Origin: an uncultured Flavobacteriaceae bacterium
GTDB taxonomy: Bacteria > Bacteroidota > Bacteroidia > Flavobacteriales > Flavobacteriaceae
Reading direction: 5' to 3'
Length of the DNA: 64,000 bases
Assembly: GCA_947495135.1 (NCBI GenBank)
Contig: CANLXN010000003.1
Location: 409,089 to 473,088 of the forward strand
Shown: positions 53,654 to 62,671 of the stretch, one piece after another
Layout: every line of letters starts with the position of its first letter
How positions within the stretch are numbered: the stretch's first letter is position 1
Notes under the pieces: model-generated
Seen by the model: the letters and a program-made list of their open reading frames with translations, nothing else
Databases searched by the model: none
Told to the model about the DNA's origin: nothing
Position numbers and translations under genes: made by a program

Positions 53654-55882
53654 TTATTGTGCCTTCGCGTACAGAACCCCTTTTAAATTTCTTAAAATAG
53701 TATTCAGAAATTGAGACACGTCGTAGGGTTTCAGAATAATGTCATTCATACCGCAAGCGGCGGCAGCATTTCTAATTTCATCTACCTCTACAGCGGTAAG
53801 GGCCACAATTGGGATGGATTGGTTAAACTTTCTTATTTCTGTAGTAGCCTCGATCCCATCAACATTTGGCATATGAATATCCATTAAAATTAGATCGTAA
53901 TTATGCTCTCTAACTAACTGGATTGCTTCGGCACCACCATTTGCTAAGCTGCATTGGAAATGTCTTGTCTTTAATATTTTCTGGGTAATTTTTTGGTTGA
54001 TCTTATTATCGTCTACCACCAAAATATGAATATCTTCAAAAATTGGTCGGTCATTTAACGGAATAGACAATTTAACCTCGTCACTTTCAAGTGAAGAAGT
54101 TACATCCTCTTCCAGTGGAAGTATAAAGCTAAAAGTAGCTCCTTTACCCGAGTCACTTTTCAGTGTAATTTCACTCTTGTGTAATGCCAATAATTTTTTA
54201 ACAATAGGCAAGCCTAAACCTGTTCCCTGGTAATCATAATTCTTATTTTCAACCTGAGAGAACTCCTCAAAGATGGCTTTCTGTTTATCTTCTGGAATAC
54301 CAATTCCATCGTCCATAACCGAAAACTTGGTGTTGTACGTTCCGTCTTTGTTATTTGCTAACAGTTCGACCGATACCCAAATGTTTCCATTTTCATTGAA
54401 TTTAACCGCGTTTCCTACCACATTCATCAAAATTTGAGAAAGTCGGACAGAATCTCCAATTAGTCTATTTGGAATAGCATCATCTATAAATAAATGAATA
54501 GAGTTGTTATTCTGTTCTAAGCTAAAAGCAAACGATTTAATAATATTATTCATTAACACACTTAATTTAAATGGTGTGTGTTCTAGTTTAATTCCGTTGG
54601 CATCCATTTTGTTAATGGTCAGTACATCATTTATTAAGGCCAATAAATAATCTGCTGAGAATTTTAAAGACTTAAGGTCATCTCTGTGGGATGTGAGCTT
54701 ATGGTCCTCTAAAAGTATAGATGAAAGGCCAATTACTCCATACAACGGCGTTCGAAGCTCATGACTTACGGTAGAAAAGAACTGAGACTTCAATTTAGAC
54801 AAACGTTCTGCCTCTTCTTTCGCCTCTGTTAACTCACTATTTTTTATATGCATTCGAGCGATGTACTTTTTACGGGACTTAAACAAGGCAAACAATGCTA
54901 TAAACGCAATTAGAAAAGTAATAGAGGATATGATCAATATCTTAGTTAAAAGTTTGGACTTTTTAACGAGTTCATCTGCGTACGCCTGTTCCTTTCTAGC
55001 CGATTCTAAATCTCTTTGGTACTGTTGCAGTTCGAACTTTGCACTAGCCTCTTCTAACTGACTTACCTTAGCACGATCCAATATGCGATCTTCATACGCG
55101 TTTTCCTTTTTCAAGCTTTCATTTGCCAAAGCATAATTTCCTTTTAGCTCATATGCTTGCGATAAGTACTTATTAGACTCTTTGGCCTGGAACACATAAT
55201 CCTTGGCCTGAGATACATCTGCTACCTCTCTTAATTCTCGAATAGCAATATTCGTATTTCCTTTAGCCAAATAATAACGACCAAACAAAATTTGTAAATT
55301 TAAATGAAGCTGCTCCGTTTGTTTTTTTAATCCCGCTAGTTGTTTTGCTTTGAGCAAATATGAGTAGCCTATTTCGTATTCCTTTTGGTCTAGATAAGTC
55401 CAACCAATATTGATGTATTCGACTAGGTTTTTGACATCATCTTCTTTGTTCTTTTCATTGATGGCAATACTTTTTTCGTAATACTCAATTGCTTTTGAGG
55501 AATGTCCACCTTCCGCATACGAATTCCCTAAGGAGCGATAGGCCCAAGTTATTAGACTGTCTGTATTAGATGCAAGTGCTTGTTCCAAAGCATTCTCATA
55601 ATTGCTTCTTCCTTTAATACTATCACCTAAAGCATAGCTATAAATCTGCCCCAGCTCATTATATCCTCTAAACATGTAGTATTTATCATCAGCTTTGGAC
55701 GCCTCATCAATTAGTAATGCACTGGTAGTGATTGCATTTCGATAATCGTATTCGTGATAAAAATCTCTGGAAGTTTCTAACAACACAGCGAGACTATCTG
55801 TAGAAACAGTAGTCTTTTGAGCAACAGTTGCATGCAAGCAAAGGGAGATCCAAGCTCCAAAGAGTAGGGATAATAGTCGCAT
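53654..55882 (-). CDS. TPR hybrid sensor histidine kinase with receiver domain
   Basis: The ATG at 55882 gives a signal peptide (MRLLSLLFGAWISLCLHATVA) and 742 aa; an upstream in-frame start adds 23 residues. Residues ~30-290 are TPR repeats, followed by a coiled segment and a transmembrane helix (ILIISSITFLIAFIALFALF, near 310-330). The HisKA domain has His374 in FSTVSHELRTPL, and the HATPase has MDDGIGIPEDKQ and QGTGLGLPIV. A C-terminal receiver has Asp668 in LILMDIHMPN. It lacks a DNA-binding domain, so it must pass the phosphate to another protein. The phosphotransfer partner is not in the window. Confidence 0.92.
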   Translation of the reverse strand: MRLLSLLFGAWISLCLHATVAQKTTVSTDSLAVLLETSRDFYHEYDYRNAITTSALLIDEASKADDKYYMFRGYNELGQIYSYALGDSIKGRSNYENALEQALASNTDSLITWAYRSLGNSYAEGGHSSKAIEYYEKSIAINEKNKEDDVKNLVEYINIGWTYLDQKEYEIGYSYLLKAKQLAGLKKQTEQLHLNLQILFGRYYLAKGNTNIAIRELREVADVSQAKDYVFQAKESNKYLSQAYELKGNYALANESLKKENAYEDRILDRAKVSQLEEASAKFELQQYQRDLESARKEQAYADELVKKSKLLTKILIISSITFLIAFIALFALFKSRKKYIARMHIKNSELTEAKEEAERLSKLKSQFFSTVSHELRTPLYGVIGLSSILLEDHKLTSHRDDLKSLKFSADYLLALINDVLTINKMDANGIKLEHTPFKLSVLMNNIIKSFAFSLEQNNNSIHLFIDDAIPNRLIGDSVRLSQILMNVVGNAVKFNENGNIWVSVELLANNKDGTYNTKFSVMDDGIGIPEDKQKAIFEEFSQVENKNYDYQGTGLGLPIVKKLLALHKSEITLKSDSGKGATFSFILPLEEDVTSSLESDEVKLSIPLNDRPIFEDIHILVVDDNKINQKITQKILKTRHFQCSLANGGAEAIQLVREHNYDLILMDIHMPNVDGIEATTEIRKFNQSIPIVALTAVEVDEIRNAAAACGMNDIILKPYDVSQFLNTILRNLKGVLYAKAQ

Positions 55883-55997
55883 AGTAGTCGTTAGTTGGGT
55901 GGTAAATCTAGTTATAAACTTCTTTATAACAAAGCATTTAGGTAATTTCAACCGATTTTTTTGTCATTTAACCGTCAAAACTGCTAACTTAGTGCCT

Positions 55998-56471
55998 ATG
56001 GATGAAGTTATTTTCACTACTCCTCTGGGTCCGTTGTTATTAAGAGGAAATGAGCAGGGTCTTGCCGTTGCAAAGTTTCAGGATACCTTACAGGACGATA
56101 GCTCCACCATTCCAGAAAGTTTGTTACCCGCAGTTACTCAACTCAAAGAATATTTCAGTAAAAAAAGAACTGAATTCCAACTTTCTCTCCATCCAGAGGG
56201 TACTTTGTTCCAAAAAAGAGTCTGGAAACAACTCGAAGAAATTCCATTTGGGAAAACAACGTCCTATCAATCTATGGCTAATAAGTTGGGAGATCCAAAA
56301 GTAATTCGAGCTGCTGCTTCAGCCAATGGAAAAAATCCAATAGCAATTATAATTCCATGTCATCGAGTAATTGGAAGCGATGGTTCTTTAACCGGCTATG
56401 CAGGTGGGTTGCACAGAAAAAAATGGCTGTTAGCACATGAAAGTCCTGTGAAACAGGGAGAATTGTTTTAA
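55998..56471 (+). CDS. Methylated-DNA-[protein]-cysteine S-methyltransferase
   Basis: The longest frame starts at 55899, but the ATG at 55998 (MDEVIFTTPLGPLLLRG) gives the usual 157-residue form. The protein repairs O6-alkylguanine by moving the alkyl group to its own cysteine in IIPCHRVIG. The helix-turn-helix region (GKTTSYQSMANKLGDPKVIRAAASANG) and the GYAGGLHRKKWLLAHE end are typical of Ogt/Ada-C proteins. It acts on DNA in the cytoplasm and is used up in the reaction. It is divergent from the kinase gene and 24 bp upstream of a serine hydrolase gene. Confidence 0.95.
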   Translation: MDEVIFTTPLGPLLLRGNEQGLAVAKFQDTLQDDSSTIPESLLPAVTQLKEYFSKKRTEFQLSLHPEGTLFQKRVWKQLEEIPFGKTTSYQSMANKLGDPKVIRAAASANGKNPIAIIIPCHRVIGSDGSLTGYAGGLHRKKWLLAHESPVKQGELF

Positions 56472-56495
56472 ATTACAGTTCATTTTAATTGCTTC

Positions 56496-57656
56496 ATGAA
56501 AAAATTCCTCAAATACTTAAAACGATTTTTTAAAGGTCTAGCTATTTTAATTGTACTTATTATAGCCCTCTTATACATAACAGATTACGATTATATACTC
56601 AAAGGAGTTCGAGTGGTATATCTAAAGGGACATACCACGGCATACATCTATGATCATCCTAGTTTTGAGAACATGGACATTGAAGTAGGAAGCAAACCTC
56701 AACCGTGGCCAATACACGGCAATTTCAATAGCATTGAGGAAACAACTAATTTAAAAGAGATTCATGCCGAACTTGGCACCATCGCATTTCTCGTGATTAA
56801 AAACGACAGTATTTGGCATGAGAAATATGCAGAGGATTATAACGAACAATCTAAAACCAATTCGTTTTCAATGGCAAAAAGCATTACTTCTGCTTTACTT
56901 GGTAAAGCCATTCAAGACGGATACATAAAAAGTTTAAATCAACCCATAGGTGACTTCTTTCCCAAATATAAAAGCGATAAAACAACTGTTGGAGACTTGT
57001 CTTCTATGGCCTCTGGATTGGATTGGGACGAATCTTATATTTCTCCTTTTAGTGTAACTGCAAGAGCCTATTACGACGACCACTTAGCAGAAACTATTTT
57101 AAATCAGAAAGTAGTTGAAGAACCTGGTCAATATTTTAAATACCTAAGCGGTAACACCCAGCTTCTTGGAATGGTCATAGAAAAAGCGACTGGCAAGAAA
57201 TTGGCTAATTACTTATCTGAAAGCTTCTGGCAGCCAATGGGAGCAGAACAACCAGCACTCTGGCAAGTGGATGACGCAGAACATAAACTAGCAAAATCCT
57301 ATTGTTGCATTGCCAGTAACGCCCGTGATTTTGCTCGTTTTGGAAAGCTCTATCGAGACTTTGGCAATTGGAATGGTACGCAACTAATAGATTCTACATT
57401 TGTGGCAACTTCTATCCAGCCGAGGTTCGAAGAAAGTACGGAATACGGCTACGGTTTCTGGTTAAGTGATCACCTAGGGAAAGACATATTTGTGATGCGC
57501 GGAATTCTAGGGCAATACGTAATCACCATTCCAGAAGACGATCTAATTATTGTTCGCCTTGGGCACAAACGAGGGGACCGAATGGGAATGCCATTTAGCC
57601 ACGACTTCTATGTTTACATCGATGAAGTCTATAAAATGTTGGCAAAGGATTCCTAA
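56496..57656 (+). CDS. Serine hydrolase of the class C β-lactamase/NylB-like superfamily
   Basis: The 386-residue product begins with a basic N-terminus and one hydrophobic helix (FKGLAILIVLIIALLYITDY), so it is probably anchored in the inner membrane facing the periplasm. The catalytic SxxK motif is in FSMAKSITSALLG. The second motif is in FKYLSGNTQLLG, a pattern closer to 6-aminohexanoate-dimer hydrolase-like esterases than to penicillin-binding proteins. YGYGFWLSD and GILGQYVITIPEDDLIIVRLG are also family-like. The substrate is unknown. It is co-directional with the DNA methyltransferase and 24 bp after it. Confidence 0.88.
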   Translation: MKKFLKYLKRFFKGLAILIVLIIALLYITDYDYILKGVRVVYLKGHTTAYIYDHPSFENMDIEVGSKPQPWPIHGNFNSIEETTNLKEIHAELGTIAFLVIKNDSIWHEKYAEDYNEQSKTNSFSMAKSITSALLGKAIQDGYIKSLNQPIGDFFPKYKSDKTTVGDLSSMASGLDWDESYISPFSVTARAYYDDHLAETILNQKVVEEPGQYFKYLSGNTQLLGMVIEKATGKKLANYLSESFWQPMGAEQPALWQVDDAEHKLAKSYCCIASNARDFARFGKLYRDFGNWNGTQLIDSTFVATSIQPRFEESTEYGYGFWLSDHLGKDIFVMRGILGQYVITIPEDDLIIVRLGHKRGDRMGMPFSHDFYVYIDEVYKMLAKDS

Positions 57657-57706
57657 AAAATTCGTAGTTTTAAACCACTGCTTCCCTCAAACACTTTTCA
57701 TTTATT

Positions 57707-58420
57707 ATGTTACAACGCATGAACCTGGAACATATCCTTTTTCTGGATATAGAAACTGTTCCTCAATTTCCCGCTTTTAAAGATTTAGACGAAACTTCCC
57801 AACTGCTTTGGGAGCTTAAAACCAAGTACCAGCGGAAAGATGATTTCACACCGGAAGAGTTTTATGACCGTGCAGGAATCTGGGCAGAATTTGGTAAGAT
57901 TATCTGCATAAGTGTAGGTTATTTTAAACTGAATGGTGATGTGAGAAACTTTCGGGTAACCAGTTTTCATGGAGATGAAGTTAAGATTCTCCAAGACTTC
58001 AAGAACCTATTAGAAACCCACTTCAACAGACCTCATCATTTGCTATGCGCCCATAATGGAAAAGAATTCGACTTTCCTTATATCGCACGCAGAATGATCA
58101 TTAAAGGAATCGATCTCCCCTTTAAACTCAACCTTTTCGGAAAAAAACCATGGGAAGTTCCACATCTTGATACATTGGAATTATGGAAATTTGGAGACTA
58201 TAAAACCTTCACTTCTCTTAAACTAATGGCGCACGTATTAGGAATACCCTCTCCCAAAGATGATATCGATGGAAGTCAAGTATGCAAGGTCTATTATGAA
58301 GAAAATGATATGGATCGTATTATTATCTATTGCGAAAAAGACACCATCACGGTGGCGCAGATTTTTCTAAAGCTGAGAAATGATACGCTTTTAGAAGAAG
58401 ATGAAGTTCTTTCGGTATAG
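57707..58420 (+). CDS. Predicted 3'-5' exonuclease, PolB-like (PF10108 type)
   Basis: The 237-residue product has a DEDD-type RNase H-like exonuclease layout: the first acidic motif is FLDIETVP, the second is in CAHNGKEFDFPYIARR, and the third is in YCEKDTITVAQIF. Segments such as GIWAEFGKIICISVG and WEVPHLDTLELWKFGDYK are diagnostic for this family. ATG 57707 or ATG 57719 could be used; both lie before the first motif. It should degrade DNA or RNA 3' ends in the cytoplasm. It ends at a strong terminator shared with the convergent M4 protease gene. Confidence 0.9.
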   Translation: MLQRMNLEHILFLDIETVPQFPAFKDLDETSQLLWELKTKYQRKDDFTPEEFYDRAGIWAEFGKIICISVGYFKLNGDVRNFRVTSFHGDEVKILQDFKNLLETHFNRPHHLLCAHNGKEFDFPYIARRMIIKGIDLPFKLNLFGKKPWEVPHLDTLELWKFGDYKTFTSLKLMAHVLGIPSPKDDIDGSQVCKVYYEENDMDRIIIYCEKDTITVAQIFLKLRNDTLLEEDEVLSV

Positions 58421-58458
58421 CCATTTTCTTTTTTATCTGAAATTTTCAGAAACAAAAA

Positions 58459-58495
58459 AAAGTCCGTCCCAATATACATTGAGACGGATTTTTTT
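58459..58495. terminator. Bidirectional hairpin terminator
   Basis: TCCGTCCCAAT pairs with ATTGAGACGGA across an ATAC loop, with one mismatch, and has A and T runs outside. It lies between the exonuclease gene and the convergent M4 protease gene. Confidence 0.85.
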
Positions 58496-58512
58496 AAATG
58501 AATTAAAAAAGA

Positions 58513-61500
58513 TTATTCTTTAATAAAACGTTCGGTGAATTTATTAGTTTCAGTCTCCACCTGAAGCATATATACACCTGCCTCTAGTTGTGAAACATCT
58601 AATTGATCGTTAAAAGCTCCTTTGCTCACTACCTGACCTATCAAATTGTAGACTATATAGTTAGTTGGTTCACTTCCAATGATCCCAATATTCAACATAC
58701 CATCTTTAACAGGATTAGGGAAAATAGACATGCTACTTTCGGCACTGTTATCAAAAGATTCTCCTGTAACTCCATTAAAATTACTCGTAGTTGTTACTGA
58801 AATATTATCGATCGCAATATCTGCTTGCCAAGTGGACCCAGTGACACGGTTAAAACGCAATTGCACGCCACCACCAGCATAAGCCGATAGATCTACACTT
58901 GCCGCGAACCATGAATTTCCTTTGTTACCAGTCTGGCTCCAAACACTTGTCCAAGAAGCTCCATTATCGTCACTTACTTCCAACGCTATGCTTCCCATAT
59001 CAGCAGCACCGTACATATGATAGTTGAAATTAAATGAAGTAGTACCTCCAGCACTCAAGTCCAAGCAAGGAGAGTTAAGGATAGCGCGTTTGTTAGGATA
59101 ACCAGTTCCGTCTACCGATGCTTCCACAAACATATACCAAGATCCTGCAGATCCGCTAGAAGGTCCTGTACTTCCAGATGGTGTTCCTCCGCTGTCACGT
59201 GTCCAGTTAATATCGTCTGCTGTAGACTGTGTCCAGGCGCCAATAGAACTTTCGAAACTTTCAGCATAAGGAAGTGAAACTCCACCAGAACAACCTGTAT
59301 TTCCACCACCGCCACCGCTGGTAAGTTGAATGTTATCCAAAGCGATATCTGCTTGCCAAGTGGATCCAGTTAAACGATTAAAGCGCAATTGAACACTCCC
59401 ACCTGCATAGGCGGAAAGATCGATACTTGCAGATTGCCATGAGTTTCCTTGGTTTCCTGTCTCACTCCATACAGAAGTCCATGTAGAACCATTGTTACTA
59501 CTTGCTTCAACGGCTATACTACCCATATCGGCAGCACCATACATATGATAATCAAATTGAAAATTTGCAGATGACAAAGCACTCAAATTGAAACAAGGTG
59601 AGTTTAAAATTGCACGCTTGTTAGGGTATCCTGTTCCATCTACTGAAGCCTCCACAAATACATACCAAGAACCTGCAGATCCGTTAGTAGGTCCTGTGCT
59701 ACCAGAAGGTGTTCCTCCGCTATCGCGGGTCCAGTTAATGTCGTCTGCCGTAGATTGTGTCCAAGCGCCAAATCCACTTTCAAAACTCTCAGCATAAGGG
59801 AAAGAAGAAATACCTCCGGTACATCCTCCACCTCCTCCACCGCCAGTAGTGGTAACAGTTACGGTATTACTAAATCCTGAATTATTACCAGCAGCATCAA
59901 ATGCTCGTACTTGAAACTGAGTAGTAGATCCAGCTACTAGGCCTGTAATATTAGCAGAAGTTCCTGTAACAGTCCCAATGCTTGAATTATTACTGAAAAC
60001 TTCATATCCCGTAACACCTACGTTGTCTGAAGAAGCGTTCCAAGAAAGATCGGTAGTAGTATCTGTGGTTCCCGAAGCCGAAAGGTTCGTTGGGTTAGAT
60101 GGTGCCTCCGTGTCTGGTGCAGTTCCTCCAATATCAATGGTGTAATCTTCAACTTCACCGTATGTAAAAGACTCACATTCGGTTGGAATAGCGTTGTATT
60201 GCATAGAAACCCTCATTCTTGTCGAGGTCGCAGTAGCACCTGTTGGCACTGTGAACGTACCGCTTACCGGAGTATTCTGTGTTGGCGCTTGCGTCCAAAC
60301 TTGCTCTCCCGCATCCGCAAAATCATTATCCCCGTTGTAGTCAATCCAAACAGAATACGCTTCGTTATAAACGGTACCTGTCCAAGTTGGCGTAACGGTT
60401 ATTGTATATGCAGTTCCTTTAGCAAGCGTAGTCGAGATATTAGTGAAATCTGAATATCCTTGTGCTCCTGAAGCATTGTTAATCGTGTTCAATTGAACAC
60501 GGCCAATATATTCGTCGTTTACATTAGACCCAGCAGAATTACAATAGTTAGATCCGCCACCAGAAAATGGTTGTCCAACACCGACAGCATGCATAGCATT
60601 AGTTACAGCTTGCTCTTCGGCTCCACCAGCACCATATAAATCTATTGCAGATTGAATCATTCCAGCTCTTGCATCGGCAAAAGTTGAATTGGCAGATAAG
60701 TATACATTCAAACAACGATACGAGATTTTTGCCGCCTTCGTCATTCCAATTCCAGAAACACTGAATGCGTTTCCAATGTCGTTTGTTCCGTTTCCTCCTG
60801 CTACAGAAAGATAAAACCAATAGTTCAACACTCCAGAATTGGTGTGAACTCCACAGTAATCATTACTGTTTGTTGGTGTTCCACAATTAGGGTTCTGCCA
60901 GAAAGAACCTCCGTAGGTATCTGGTTGCCCCAATGATGTTGGATTACTCATCGATCTTAAGGCCGCAGACCCTGAACGTCTGTCAATTTCATCTCCAATT
61001 AACCAGACGGCAGCAGCTGGATTAGCATCGCTACCATTTCCTTTTGCAAAATGTTCAACAGCGGCTCCCCAAATATCGGAGAATCCTTCGTTTAGCCCAC
61101 CAGATTCTCTCTGATACGCTAAGTCTGCAGTGAATGTAGTAACTGCATGTCCAATTTCATGTGCCGCTACATCGATAGAAGTTAGTGCATCAAAGCCGTT
61201 GCAGCCTTCACTCACACATGATCCATCTCCATAAGACATTACCGATCCATTCCAGAATGCGTTATTATAATTGTTATCTACGTGAACATAACTGCGAATT
61301 TGTGCTCCGCTTCCGTTATAACTATCTCGAGCATGAACCTGATCCCAGTAGTCGTAAGTCATCATTGCTCCCCAATGTGCATCTAAAGCTGAGTTGTCCT
61401 TGGCGGTATTATTATACTCTCCTGAGGTCCAGTTATTATCATTGTCGGTAAATTGAGCATAATTAGTAACATAAGGATATGAATTACCTACCGGAGCCTG

Positions 61501-62394
61501 ATTAAGGGCGTCACGGGTGTAAATATCTCTGCCGAGGTCTTCTAATATATAATTACCGCCCGTCAATCTAGTTTCAATAGTCTGACTACCACTATATCTG
61601 GTAGCAGCAGTTCCAGCCGCAATAAAAGTATCTTCCAAGTTCTCCATTGAAGCACAAAACTCAGCTTCTGTTTTAACAGTTACAGGAACTGCTCCAACAT
61701 ATCCAAAGTTTGTAGCGTGCTTAATGATAGCATCATAAAGCAGTGCTTCTCCAGTATTTGCATCAATATATAGAATCCCACGGCTCATTGGATTAGTAGC
61801 GAACATATCAAACTTATAAGCCATCTTATAAGAGTTAATATCGTCCACATCTCTTCCACTATTGAAATCGGGAAGAATTACTAATTCGCCTGTTGGTTTT
61901 GTATAGTTATCCATTTCTTTGGCAGCCTCGGGATATTCCCACATGTAATTTTGGGCACCAATGTGGTTTACCGCCTTGGTAAACGCTTGTACGTTTGATA
62001 GGTTTGTTTGTGTATCAAATTCTTGAATTGGATAATATTCTGAACTAACAGATTTTATGGTTCCGTTTTCACTGTGAAGTATTACGGTTCCGAATTCTAC
62101 TTTTATTCCGTTGTAGTATTGCTGCATTCTTTGGTGAGTGTAACCTAATGCATCTTGCTCAGATTTAGAAGTTGTAAAAGTAGTTTGTGGGGAAGGACCT
62201 AGAATGTCCTGAAATAATAGGGAAGGATTTTGATTTGAGTACGTTTTTTCTCCGTCGAGTACCAATAAGCTAGGTGGTCTTTTTACGTTAATTTTCTCAT
62301 CTACAGTATCTTGTGCGTTCACCGAGCTAATGGCACCAGTTAACAAGAAAGCTGCAAATAAAGAAAATAAAGCATAACTGCTAAAGTTTGTCAT
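58513..62394 (-). CDS. M4 (thermolysin-like) metalloprotease with GEVED, FN3 and two MAM-like modules, T9SS-secreted
   Basis: The 1293-residue product has a signal peptide (ending VNAQ) and an FTP/PepSY-type propeptide. In the M4 catalytic domain HEIGH is at 412-416 and Glu436 lies in GGLNEGFSD; THNSGVLNYWFY-like VHTNSGVLNYWFY is also typical. A GEVED domain (about residues 625-765), an FN3 domain (residues ~770-860), two MAM-like modules (residues ~870-1035 and ~1045-1210) and a type A T9SS domain (IFPNPVKDG to ERFIKE) follow. The enzyme should be secreted as a zymogen and degrade protein outside the cell; the modules probably bind substrate or matrix. It lies next to a related gene at 62672. 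Confidence 0.95.
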   Translation of the reverse strand: MTNFSSYALFSLFAAFLLTGAISSVNAQDTVDEKINVKRPPSLLVLDGEKTYSNQNPSLLFQDILGPSPQTTFTTSKSEQDALGYTHQRMQQYYNGIKVEFGTVILHSENGTIKSVSSEYYPIQEFDTQTNLSNVQAFTKAVNHIGAQNYMWEYPEAAKEMDNYTKPTGELVILPDFNSGRDVDDINSYKMAYKFDMFATNPMSRGILYIDANTGEALLYDAIIKHATNFGYVGAVPVTVKTEAEFCASMENLEDTFIAAGTAATRYSGSQTIETRLTGGNYILEDLGRDIYTRDALNQAPVGNSYPYVTNYAQFTDNDNNWTSGEYNNTAKDNSALDAHWGAMMTYDYWDQVHARDSYNGSGAQIRSYVHVDNNYNNAFWNGSVMSYGDGSCVSEGCNGFDALTSIDVAAHEIGHAVTTFTADLAYQRESGGLNEGFSDIWGAAVEHFAKGNGSDANPAAAVWLIGDEIDRRSGSAALRSMSNPTSLGQPDTYGGSFWQNPNCGTPTNSNDYCGVHTNSGVLNYWFYLSVAGGNGTNDIGNAFSVSGIGMTKAAKISYRCLNVYLSANSTFADARAGMIQSAIDLYGAGGAEEQAVTNAMHAVGVGQPFSGGGSNYCNSAGSNVNDEYIGRVQLNTINNASGAQGYSDFTNISTTLAKGTAYTITVTPTWTGTVYNEAYSVWIDYNGDNDFADAGEQVWTQAPTQNTPVSGTFTVPTGATATSTRMRVSMQYNAIPTECESFTYGEVEDYTIDIGGTAPDTEAPSNPTNLSASGTTDTTTDLSWNASSDNVGVTGYEVFSNNSSIGTVTGTSANITGLVAGSTTQFQVRAFDAAGNNSGFSNTVTVTTTGGGGGGGCTGGISSFPYAESFESGFGAWTQSTADDINWTRDSGGTPSGSTGPTNGSAGSWYVFVEASVDGTGYPNKRAILNSPCFNLSALSSANFQFDYHMYGAADMGSIAVEASSNNGSTWTSVWSETGNQGNSWQSASIDLSAYAGGSVQLRFNRLTGSTWQADIALDNIQLTSGGGGGNTGCSGGVSLPYAESFESSIGAWTQSTADDINWTRDSGGTPSGSTGPSSGSAGSWYMFVEASVDGTGYPNKRAILNSPCLDLSAGGTTSFNFNYHMYGAADMGSIALEVSDDNGASWTSVWSQTGNKGNSWFAASVDLSAYAGGGVQLRFNRVTGSTWQADIAIDNISVTTTSNFNGVTGESFDNSAESSMSIFPNPVKDGMLNIGIIGSEPTNYIVYNLIGQVVSKGAFNDQLDVSQLEAGVYMLQVETETNKFTERFIKE
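58790..59815 (-). repeat. Two tandem MAM-like module repeats (~0.5 kb each)
   Basis: The units at ~59326-59815 and ~58790-59278 encode nearly the same protein (shared WTRDSGGTPSGSTGP, VDGTGYPNKRAILNSPC, MYGAADMGSIA, RFNRLTGSTWQADIA) and are similar at DNA level. A third, related unit lies at ~63405-63890 and the end of a fourth at 63945-64000 in the neighbouring gene. The similarity invites recombination between the genes. Confidence 0.8.
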
Positions 62395-62671
62395 AATTTG
62401 TTGATTTTAAATTAAAAATGTTTATTCGTTGCGTAATATCCATAATTAAACATAAATCGTTGCGAATATTCTATTATACTCGACTAAGTGTATTAATAAA
62501 TCGTTAACAGTAATTTTCTTACAAATTTGGCAGAATTTTTAACATATTTACCTGATTTTGTTCATGTTTTTCTAATCAAAACAAAACAACCGCTGATTGT
62601 CAGGTCTTTAAAATAGAAAAACCGTTCACTATTGACTTAGTGAACGGTTTGGGCGTTACCGATGAAGAAAA
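62395..62671. other. Intergenic region between the two modular T9SS genes
   Basis: This 277-bp region holds the leader of the M4 protease gene and the terminator of the upstream gene (62617-62650). It is very AT-rich; no further gene or repeat was recognised, and no TAnnTTTG match was found on the minus strand. Confidence 0.35.
62617..62650 (-). terminator. Minus-strand rho-independent terminator
   Basis: AACCGTTCACTA (62620-62631) and TAGTGAACGGTT (62638-62649) form a perfect 12-bp stem with a T-rich tail on the minus strand. It lies 22 bp after the stop codon of the gene at 62672. Confidence 0.88.

Noticed and set aside
55899..55997. N-terminal extension of the alkyltransferase
   Set aside because: The extra residues resemble nothing in the family and run into the divergent kinase promoter region; ATG 55998 fits the usual protein length.
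59112..61451. Several open frames opposite or across the M4 protease gene
   Set aside because: They are shadows of a strongly coding frame, with repetitive or low-complexity translations and no start signals.
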